64,000 nucleotides of DNA from Aquatica leii (taxonomy: Eukaryota; Arthropoda; Insecta; Coleoptera; Lampyridae): positions 265,977,177 to 266,041,176 of the forward strand of contig CM069432.1 of the NCBI GenBank assembly GCA_035610365.1, given 5' to 3'. Below the pieces are notes generated by a model that was not told where the DNA came from, searched no databases, and saw nothing but the letters and a program-made list of their open reading frames with translations. Position numbers and translations under genes: made by a program. Shown piece after piece: positions 46,601-58,600 of the stretch; position 1 is the first letter of the stretch, and each line of letters begins with the position of its first letter.

Positions 46601-49600
46601 GCTGCTCGTGCTATCAGCTTATCTTCTGCTCCTGGTTATATACCTGTGCGTTGGTTGGAATGTGTTTGTAGCTTTTTTCGTATAGCCAGTCTCCAAGTGT
46701 TGCTTATAGCCATCCTCTCTGTTATTTGTTACTGTTCTTCATTATTTCCAGCGACTCTGACAGCATTCGTTGATAATGTTTGTTCCTTTGCCATAGTTAA
46801 TGGCATGTTCTCCTTGTTGGTGTAAGTCTTCTGCGACTTAGTACATCTGCTGTGCGTCTTTCCGATGTTCCTTTATTCTACAGTGTATACTGCGTCCAGT
46901 TTGTCCTATATGTAACTTTTCACAACTACACTGAAGTTCGTAGATTCCCTTGGTTCGCAATTGGTTGCTCGATCTTCTTCACCGTGTTGTATCTTACTCT
47001 AACAAACAATGTTGCCAATCACTGTTTAATCTATAATCGCCCCAAATTTTTAATTTAACGTTTAGTAGTTCAACTGAAATTCATAAACGCACCTAATTGG
47101 GAATGAAACAAAAATACTTCTTTATCTTTTGATTCCATTTGCCCTAATATTTTGTCAGTAAAACCAGTACCAAAAATAAACATCTCCAACTAGCCAAAAC
47201 TTCTACATGTCAAGGTAGTAGCAGGTAGAAACCTTTGGATCTTCACTTGGACTTCTGAGTTGTTCTGTCAAAGTGAGACACCGGGGACTGGTCCCTGGCC
47301 CTGTTGATAGTTAAACGTGGAACGCCGTACGCAGGCTCAACATGCAAAAGTCGCTGGAACGACCGTGCTCTTGGACACGTACAACGCCCAATCATCCACC
47401 AGGGAACCGAGGGAGATTCAATTTAAATCTTCCAGACAATCGCGCCATTTCTTCTACAGCTTGAAATCAACACTCTTAAACCCTTGAACAAGATAACTTT
47501 CAGGCTTTTGTTGTAGTGTTTTTTTTTAATGTGTACTGTGCTGAGTGGGTCTTACTTGAAGAAGTAAAAAACAATCTATCAAAGAACCACTACATAGTCA
47601 GATAATCAACTGTGAATCATACAAGTGTCGTCACAGTTGGTCGGTGTGATAAACCAGTAACAATCGTGAACCAAAGAGGGTATAGTTCGAAACCGTGGTA
47701 TCTGCACTCTCCGATTTACATATTGAAGAAGAATGGAATTTTTGCAATCCCCGAAGCGTTATAAAAGAATATGTCTTCTAAAACCTCAGTATTTTCCAAA
47801 CTGCTCAAATTTTGTGTACTTTTAACTTTTCGTAATCGTTCTCGTGACATTATTCCTGCATTCCTCAAAATTAAGTTCCACATTCAGATAAGTTTTTCTA
47901 AAAAAAAATCTACTTGGTGCTAGGGCAGCGTTGATACGCGAACGGATTAAGCAAACTGGACGAGAGTTAGACACTATTTCTAAACAACTCATCTTCATTT
48001 TGAGTTGGCAAACAGTCTATTCTTTGACAACATTACTCATCATCAGCAGACTGATACCGAGCTACGGCTAATCACTTAAGTTCATCTTGAAAAGTTTCAA
48101 TTATTAGAGTAAAAGAATCAGAAAGTTTCATGTGCTACTGGCTCCTTGAAAACGGTCGTCAAGATTCTCACTTCAGAACAGGAATCGGTACTATCCAAGT
48201 ATTTGAATTTTGTTGTTGCTCCCAAACCCATTCCTAAAGAAGACAATTTATATATGTGCTGTTGAGTCTTCTATCAAACATCTTCTTCGCCACACTCAGA
48301 TCCCATTCGTATCCACACTGACAAAATTCTTGACTCACCTAAAGTTCCTAAATTCAAAATATGGGTTTGGGGGCAACAGAAAAATTCAAATTTTGGTATG
48401 TCTCAATTTTGAGGGAATACAATAAATAAATAGTAGAATGAATTTCTTATGAAATTACATTTCCAACGATGTGCGACACATGGTATAATGCCATTTGAAA
48501 TTTAGAGAGGGAAGCTGTGACGGCAAAAACAGAGTTATTGGATTTTACCTTTTTTTGTCTTTTTTGGCAAAGATACTGAGGGCTACTTGTGGTTAAAGTT
48601 AGTTATAGTATACCAGATTCTCAAAATAAGCGACTCTTAGTGTTACTACTCTTCATGTTTTAAATATGATAGACCCAAAATTTCGAATATATTGAAGACT
48701 TCAGAAAAGTCTTTGGGTATTTTCGACATATTCTTTTAGAATTGAAGTCAAATCGTAGCTCAATTCAACTCTTACAAACAAATTTACCCGATACTTAAGG
48801 CTTAGTCTTCGTAGATCTTAAAGTATATCCGATCCGCATTTTCTACGCGCCCAAAAAAGATAACACAAGGAAAATCGTGATGCTGTGACACGGCTTGTGT
48901 CGCTGGTAAGTCCAGTACAATGACACTACCACGACTCTTTTAAAATTAATTAACGTTCACTGCCCCCTTCTTAAGACTGTTCTGTCCCAGAACAGGAAAC
49001 TGTATGCAGCCCTGGTAGGATCGTGGCAATAGCAGCAGTTCTCTCGATTTGAGCATAAAAGTAGCAGTCAATGGACTTTTTCTCGCCCGATGTTCTACTT
49101 TGATGGTAACTGCAGACCAACACTTTACCTCCAACATATTTCCAACTGTACTCCAATCCAGTTTATCTAAGCCATATTGGGTACTGCCAACAATTCCTCA
49201 ATGTTGCGAAACTCCATTTCTCTTGATTATTCCATAACGCTCGCCGCAGATTTTCGTATAACGGATTTGCACGAAAGTACTTCTTGGTGACCAGATAGAA
49301 ATAGCAGCGTCGGTCATCATCGCGTAGTTTTAAAACTTTGCCGACCGCCGACTGCTGTCTTCGTAGCTCATCTACCCGTCCGAACTTCTTCTAAATACTA
49401 CTGCAACCCCTTTGGACATCTCAAGATCTTCACTCACGCAATGTGCAATAGCGTTATTCCTTCGTGTTTGGAACAGGTCTTGTTGCTCCTCAGTTGTAAC
49501 TCCGAACCTACTCTTTTCAGTACTGATTCTTGGTTTTGCAGTTTTTCGGATGCAATATATGACGTCATTAATACGCTGCAGTACTTCATAAGGGCTCTCT

Positions 49601-52600
49601 CATTGCCTTTGCAGCTTCGGTGACAAGTCTTCTTTGGGGATTAATTCAACCTCACCATATCGCCCGGCTGAAATTGGCCGTTTTGTGCCATGACCTCATG
49701 TCTGGTCTTCATTATGTCGCTGTTTGCATGTTTTTACGGAACGTCTAGCTTCTTCATCAACTTAGTGACGTAGTAGTCTCCAGCAATTTCTACTTCCTGT
49801 GTTCGTAGCATGACGCAGGATTAGGAAAAGGTGGAAGTACTGATCTAATTATCTTGGGTGTTCGGGCACTACTTTGACTAAGTACTTCCCCATTGTTCGT
49901 TTCATCTGTTCAACCATGCTATCAGATTGAGAGACGTCGTTCTAGTTTTTTTTAATTTCCAACAGTCGGCAAACTTCCATAAACAACGCCGGCTCAAAAT
50001 TGCAGTCTTGGTCGGAATGTAATTCTAATGGAACTCCAAACCAACAGAAAAATTCCTTCACCAAAACGTTTGCGACAGCAGCTGCTTCCTAATTGAGTAT
50101 GGCGTAATCGTCCGTCCATTTCGTGAAATAATCCATCGCCACTCTTTCTAAAAGGCTTCCTACGTTATACGGTCGTGGGCCGTTTGTTTTCCAGTTCACA
50201 AGTACTCTCATTTCGGGATCGTTTTTTTGTTCGCGACGTAACTGCTCAAATTCCGACTCGTCATCAGTTTTCGGAGACATTGGATCTTTTCTTCAAGTCG
50301 CGAACAGTGGCTAACGTCTGCCGGACATGGCCAGACAAAACATCAGCGTTCCGATGACTGCTTCCGACACGGTGTTCTGTCAGTCATTTTGTCACTTGTC
50401 CTTCCGGATTACGAAACTGCAATATCCATTTCAAGGTGGCGTGGTACATCCTTAGTAAAAATTTCCGTCCATACAAGTATTTATAAAACTACTCTATGGA
50501 CTTGACTACTGCTAACTTTTCTTCCAGTCACACAATAATTTCTTTTTGGCTTGGACAAAACTGCTAAAACACGCGATGATTTTAAGTTCTTGTCCATCTT
50601 GCACCTGTGAAAGGACTGCATCTATGGCCAGAAAACTTCGGTATCCAAAACAAATTTTGCATATTCTCTGGGGTAACTTAAAAAATTGGCGAAGTGACTA
50701 CCCGTTTTAGTTGCTGGAATGGGTGTTCGCAGTCTTGGTCAACCTTTACTCTATTTCTAGATACGACATAGCCAAGGTGTTTAGTTTTAGGTTTGCCCAC
50801 ATGAGCTGCCACAAACCAGTTTCAATCGCAAAAGGCGTTCCACGGTCTTCGAGTTCTAATTCTACCTGTCATTCATCACTCTTCAAATCCAACGTGGAAA
50901 ATCACTGGGATCGTGACAAGGTATCTAGAGTATCGTCAATCATTCACATCTTCTCTTTCCATATCTGTAATTATTTGTTCAACTTCTCGTTTTGCTAAAG
51001 CAAGTCGACCTGGATGTTATATCACCGAGCATCTGCGGTATTATATTTGTGCTTCACCAGTTCTTCCTTTGGAACCACTCTCCAGCGCAAACACATGTTG
51101 ATACTACTGGATCAACGCTTTAACTTTAGCTAGCTGGTCTTGGCTGAGGTTTTGGCACTTGCAGGTAAGAATGTCTAATAGATGTTGTGGGCATTTTTTC
51201 GGCGACGTAGCTTCACTAGAATCCACGCGTCTCACAATTTAAGATACTGGCGAACATTGGTCTACCAGTCTTCTTTCTCAATTTTACCGAATCCGAGTTG
51301 ACAGTCAGAATCCTTACTGGAACCTTGTTTTTCACTGGTGCTAATGTTCTGCCAACTAGTAATCCCTTTTCAATTAAGTCATTTCTATTGCGCGAATGTA
51401 GCATTCCCGAAAATTTTCTTCCAGGCGTACCATCACCACACTTTCAGTCCTTCCAGGCGTCTTCACTCAATAATACTCGCACGGCTGCTTTCACTGACGA
51501 ATGAAAAGGAATTTCTTCACCGTCAATCTTAAGGAACCCATACTATTTTATAACGTCCATTCCCAGGATAACTTTTTCCGTGATGTCGGTTACCAGTACC
51601 ATCAATTGCCGTTTGAAGTCGTACCATTACCCGGTAACGTTACATGTCAGGACGAATGACGGTTTTCGTTGCTCTTGTGTCAACCAGTAACTGAATACCT
51701 CGTCTATTGATCTTGCCATTGAGGTCAATGCTGTGCAATTTGTCCATTGGCGATGCTATTTGAATGCTAATCTCCGGGCATGGCTCGTTGAGGTCTACCT
51801 GTTCTAGTTTTCCAGGCGCTTTTCTGGTCTTTCCAGCAGATATAGTACGTTATTTCTGTTCCCCGAGCTACTTGTTCGCGGAATACTCGTTGCACTATTT
51901 TCTCGATGCTTTCCTTATAGCTGCCTCGGTGATACCTCTGTTTCTCTGCTTCAAACTTTAAGTTAAAAACTATTACAAAGTTAAAATACATGTTCAATTT
52001 TACTATAAAAATTCCTTTTTGTGTAACTAAGTCACATCCCACCAATGGACATCGATGTAAGCTGCGACCCGCCTATACGGTGATCGTGACTAAACATCAT
52101 CATCCAACGTTTTAAGTTCTCTTTATTTGGGCTTGGCTGATCTCTTGGAGATGACATCCCCATATCTCATTTCTAAACGTGAAATTAAGAGTTCGTAATT
52201 TCCTTGTAGCTGGTCAGGAACAGTCTGCAAAATTGCAAGCGCTTCTCCATGTAAGGCCACTATTAAAGACGTCGCTTTCTGCTTGTTGCTCCAACCATTA
52301 GCTATAGTTGCGACTTTAAACTGTTTGTAGAAGGTTGACTATGAAACGTTTCCCTTCCCGATGATCCATTAGTAACTATTCGCACGTGACGCTTCCTTCA
52401 TTATGACAATTTTGATTTATCTTCTCTTCAAGCAATTTTATTCTATCTTCTAATTGGTTCTCTACTGCTTCTATTTTGACGTTCATAGATTCACAAATGG
52501 TTTTTGAAACCCTTTTTCTGAACTATTAATATGACCGTGACGTTGAAGCATTAAGTGCTCCAACGGCTTCTCAATATAGAAATATCTTCCTGTTTTCTTT

Positions 52601-55600
52601 CCCTGATTGTTGAATTTCTGATACTTTAACATCGACGTAGATACTGCTTTACACTCTGCTAGTCCGAAACGTTTCAAAATGTTTTGTGCGAAAGCCTGTT
52701 GATGAATTTTGATACTGCCATTCTCGTGACGTTCAATCCGTAGACCAGTGACGGCTGGTAGTCAATGCTACAAGAGGGTCATTTCAATATTAAAACTTTA
52801 AAAACGTATTTTTACTTAATAAAACTAAAAATAACGTTTAGTATTTTTTGGAGGGTCATTGACCAAATGACCTAACGGAGAAACCGCCACTGCCGTAGAC
52901 CAAGATAATAATCTGCAGCTGTAGTAGTTACTTTGAACTCTGTCCTCAGTTGTTCAAAGAATTTTTTTAAATCTTATAGATCCGCAGCCATAACTAATCA
53001 CTAAAATTAATTTGCCATATTTAAAAATAAATTAGAATCAGCACTACTAGACTTGAAACCAAGTCTAAAACTTTTTGTTCCATCTCGGTGCGTATTTCAA
53101 GCCATAAAAGCTTTTCTCTAGCACACGCTTTGTGCCGTCTTCATACTATTTCGGTTATGCCATATTAATGATGCATTTTTTTCCTTTGATGCAAGACTCA
53201 GAACTGAACGAATAGTAGCCAGTTTTGCAACTGGGTTAAACGTTTGGCTATAATAAACACCTTCACGCTGAGTGAAGCTAGCTTTGTACTTATTACACAT
53301 TTACACGGTATTACCTTCGCATCGAGTGGCAAATTTTCAAGTTTCCAGGTCAGATTTTTTTTAATGAATCAATTTCTCTGTCCATTGTTTTTTCCACTCA
53401 ACACTATCTTCTTTTATAAGTGCGTTTTCATGCGTTTCTGGAGTGATCGAATTTATGAATGCTTCTGCTATCGTCACGTAATCCCTAAATGTTCTGACTT
53501 CTTCAAAGATCAACGATTTCTCAACGTTACACCTGGTCTATTATCTTGAAGATCTTTTGTATCATTTTCGTTCAAAGTGCCCTGCGATTCTTCTACAACC
53601 GACTCTTCTTTCTCCATATCTTCAGGTGGTAGGTTTACTTGTTCAACACATTCTCTTGGCTTCTCCTTAAACTGCACATTATATCCTTTGAGGTGCCGTT
53701 TAACTGATTTCTTATCCATTTTTCTTCGTTTCTGACATGGAATATGAAGATAACAGGTTGAGCCAATAATTCTCTAGTGTCTAATACAAGGCTTTGTACC
53801 TGTCCACAACTCATATGGGATAACATCGTCTACTGATGATTTTCCTGTTCTGTTTAAAACATAAAAGGCGCTATTAACTAGCTCAGCCCAAATGCCTTCT
53901 GGATAAGCTACTTCTGGATTGGAATATTTAAGCGTTATTGCCATTTCCACCACGGTTCTGTTATCTCTCTCGCAGATACCGTTTTGTTCAGGTGTATATG
54001 GAGCGTTGAGTAATTCCACTAGCACTTAGAATTGTTCTGACCTCTTCATTATCGAACTCTCCTTCATTGCCACTCAGAAGCTCTTTAACTAAATTTTGTA
54101 ATACTTCACTAAACTCTGATTTCTCCTTACGCAATAGCCGTGGCGAAACTTCGTATAACGATCTTTAAACAAAACGAGGTAACGTAAATAATTCCTCAAA
54201 AGTTCCGCATACATCTGTCGACACCAACTCATCAGGAAATGTAGACTTCTGTCTTGTGCCAAATGGTAACCTATGTTGTGACCTCAATACCCAACTCCTT
54301 TACAGCTTTAATTCGACGTGACGTTTGTCTTGATGACCCCCTATCTCCAATCTAATCATCAAAACTAATTTGTCCTTGACAGCAACATTTAGATGAGTTC
54401 TGTGCTTTGATAATTGAGGTATAATTCTTGCTTTAAACAGTACCACTTTGCTCATGTGTGCCACACAACCTAGCTTGCCCATCAACTGTCTTGTAATGTC
54501 ATTTTTTCATATTTTCTCCAATTTTTGATAGAGTACTTATTGATCCTTTTTTTCCTTTTCCAACAGGTTTGCTGATGCGGTTTAACAAATGTTTCAAAGT
54601 TGACTATTCTGATCAGTTTTCTGCAGTACATAACTGGTCTCCTGTCAGAAATATAATTTGCAATTTCTGACCCAATGGCCTTCTTTATGGCAATAATTAC
54701 TCTTACCAACATACTTCTTAAATACTTTTCCAGGAGCTTTTAAAACTGGCTTTGCTACTAATGCTTCTGGCTCTACTTTTTCGATGTTTAGTGAAATTTG
54801 TTTCAAACATGTACAACTGAGCCTGTAATTCATCGAACGTCTTTGGCTCATCTTTTGACAACATCCAACTTGATTTGAGTGTCTCAAAATTTGTTGGCAA
54901 AATATAAACAACTTTGCAAACTAGCAGTCAGGTAGAGTTTGCTCATTTTTAGCTTTAAGGCCGTTGTTTAGTTCATTCCACAAACCTCTTAGGTTTGCAA
55001 CATGCGTAGAAACATATTCTTTTGACGTCCAACTGAAAGCGAATAAATCTGTACAAATCTTGAACAGTTGTTCCTTGGACAATGCTTCGAAATTTTGCTT
55101 AAGTGCTTTCCATTCTTCATGAGCCGTTTCTTTGTCCTCGATTTTTTTATATATATAAGTTTAACTTTATTCATTGCCATTTGGCTTACAAATTTGGTCG
55201 TGTTGTCTATACATATATATTACATTTTCTTATCCCTTCTCCCCCCTTAACTTTTTCCTCCAGCTCCATACTTCCTCCATCCATTCCGCTCCTTTTCCGT
55301 TTTCATCTAAGATATCCACTGTTTTCATCATCTCTTCTCTTAGTTCCCTGCATCTCTTTCTCATGTGGTTCAGATCTTCCATTTCTTCTCCACATAGCCT
55401 GCACAACTTTTCTGGTTCTTCCTTTCAATATTTGTTCCCTAACTCCTCGTTGCCACCTCTGAACCTTGCCACCATTTTTTTCCTTTTGTTGCTTTTAATC
55501 TCACTGTCTTTTAAATATTCCGGCACTCCTTCACCCTTGATATCTTTATAATTCCTATTATATCTGCTCTCTTTTATCTTTGTCCATCTTTCTTGTTTTT

Positions 55601-58600
55601 CGATGTCTCTATCTCTCCTTATTATTTCTTCTCTTGTCTCTACCCCCTCTTCTCTTAATCTTCGCTTTCCCTCCCTTTATCTCTTTCCAACATTCTTGCA
55701 GAATTTTGCAATCTGTTCTTTCCCTCATTTCTTCCTCGTATTTTATTGCTCTTTTTCCTGTCTCAATCCTTATTTTTTCTATCTGAACCTCCTCTCTCAC
55801 AATATACCCCGGTGTATCCCTGTCCAATCCTAACACCCATCTCCAGTATTTTTCCTGTAGCCCCTCTACCTCCCTCCACTCCTTCCAGCCCCATATTTCC
55901 GCTCCATACATTACCACCCCCTTTATTAATTTTTCGAACAGCAATTTTCTTTTTTTATATCCATCTTGAAAATTCTTTCCCCCACACCCCATACTTGTCC
56001 TATTAGCCTGTTTCCTTTCTTCACCCTTTCCTTTATGTGTTCTCCCTCTTTATTATCCTGTTTCATCGTGTAGCCCAGGTATGTAAATTCCTTCACTTGT
56101 TGCACTTTCTCATCACTCCATCTCCACTCCTCTCTTTTTCTTTTCCCCCCTCCTTTTCTAAATTTTCTTTGTTTTCTCCGTGTTTACTTCCATTTCTTTT
56201 TTTTTCATATATTTCTCTAGCGTTTTCATCATCTCTTTCCTTTCCTTTTCCTCCTTAGCCACCAGCACTATGTCATCCGCATACGCCAACGACCATACCT
56301 TAGCTTTCCCTACCACTATCCCTCCTTTCTGTTGTCCTCTCATTATCTCTTCCAGATCCCCCGTATATATCGAGAACAGGCTTGGGCTCAGTGGACATCC
56401 CTGCCTCAACCCTCTCTTTGTTATGAATTTCTCACTCTCTTCCCCATTCACTTTAACCCTGCTTCTCGTTTCTTCGCATATTTCCTCTATTCTTTGTATT
56501 AATCTTTCATTGATTTTTTTCTTTTCATATATTCCCACAGCTTTTCCCTATTCACTTTGTCAAAAGCAGCTTTTAGGTCTACGAATAGTGCTACCATTTT
56601 CCCTCTTTTCTTTTCTAGTTCTTTATTTGCTAAGTGTTTCATTATATATATGTTGTCTATCGCCCTTCTTCCATTTCTGAATCCCGCTTGTCCGTCTGGT
56701 ACCAAACTTCTTTCCTCTATTTCCTTCTGTAATCTTTCTTGCAGTATTGTCGCGTACAATTTGTATGCCGAGCTCAGTAATGTTACCCCTCTATAATTCT
56801 CGACTTTCCTTTTTTCGCCTTTTTTATGTATTGGGCATATTATTCCCTCTCTCCATCTCTCTGGGAATCCTTCCCCTTTCCATATTTTGTTTATTATTTC
56901 CGTCATCCTTTTTGCTACATTTTCTCCCCCGTATATCCACTCTTCTCCTTGTATCCCATCTTCTCCTGTCGCCTTTCCTTTTTTTATATTCTTTATCGCC
57001 TCTATTACTTCTTCCTCCCTTATTCTATCCCTATCTCCTTCTTCTTGTCTTACTACCGCGTCTTCCCTTTTCTCTTTTTCCTGCTTTTGTTCTTCCCCTC
57101 CCAACAGGTTCCGAAAATATATCTCCCATTCTTTAATGTTTTATTCCCTTTGCCGTCCTGTTTTTTTTCCTCTGCTTCTTTAGGTACTTCCATACATCTT
57201 CTTCCGTTTTTATTCCTTTAATCTGCTCCTCTTGTTTCTTTTTGTTTTCCTCCTTCTTTCTGTCGCATGTTTTTTTGTATATTTTTCTGCTTCTTTGTAT
57301 TCTTCTTTTTCTTTCTTCCCTTTTTTCCACTGTCTTAATGCTCTTCTTGCCTTTTTCTTTGCTTCCTTCCATTCCTTTTCCCTCCATTCTTCCATCCAGT
57401 TTTCTCCCCTTTCCATTTTCTAAATCTGACTCTCTCTGTTGCTTTCTCCATCATCTCTCTCATTTCCTCTACACTTTCTTGTACTTCCTTCCCTATCCAT
57501 ACCGTTTTCCCTATTCTCTCTTTATATCTTTTTATACTCTCTTCTGTCCACTTTTTTTTTTTTTAGCTATGTACTTCTCCTCTTCCTCTCTCTCTTCTCT
57601 TTCCCTTCCTTCCATTGTCAACTCCAGTGGTTGATGGTCTGACTCTACTCTTTCTCCCACCTTAAATGTCTTTACCTTTTCTGCAGCCTCTTCATTTGTC
57701 ATTACAAAATCTATTATTGATTCTCCCCTTCCTCCTATGTACGTAAATTCCCCTTTCCATCATCTTCTCTGATCCCGTTCATTATTTCCCACCCTTTTCG
57801 TTGCACAATTCCAGCAGTTCATCTCCCTCTTTATTTATCACCTTGTCCTTTGTTTGTCTCTTTCCCTGTCCCTTTTCTTTCTTGTATTCTCCCCTCTTCC
57901 CTATTCTTGCGTTGAAGTCCCCTTCTACTATTATCAATCCCTCTTCCCTCTCATCTATCATCTCTTCTAAGTTTTTCCTTGTCTCTTTCATTCTACTGCT
58001 ATAAACCGTCTCCACTTTTATTTTTGTTTTTCCCCACTGCATGTTCCTTTCTACAACTCCTCTTCTCTGTTGCACTTTCTCCTTCTTTTCTTGGTTCAAC
58101 CATTTTTTTCTTATTCCCGTTATTATACCCCCTTTGCTCTCCCTTTTTCTTTTCTCTTTCTGCATGTTGCACCACCCACTCAAATTCCTCCGGCAACTCT
58201 TTTTCCCACCACTCCCATTCTTTTTCTTCCATCCATGTTTCCTGTAATCCCACTACATCCTGTTCCTTGATGTACTTCCAGAAATCATGTTCCTTGTTTT
58301 TTATTCCTGCTACGTTCCAAAACAATACTCTCAGCTCACTCACCTTCTTCCTTACTTTCTTTTTTTTCCTTCTTTTTCTTTTTCATTTCCGTCTCTCATT
58401 ATTCCTTTTCTTTGCCATTTCGTCAACTTTCTCTCCTTTACCACCCCCCTTTGCCCTTTAGTTTTTGTCTTTTGGTTCCCCAATTTCTCTCCCCTTTCTC
58501 TGCTCAGTCCCCTATCCTTGTCGTTCCATATGTATCTGTCTCCGTCTATCTCCATTTTTCTGTACCCTACCCATACTCTTTTTCCTTCCGCTCTTCTTTC

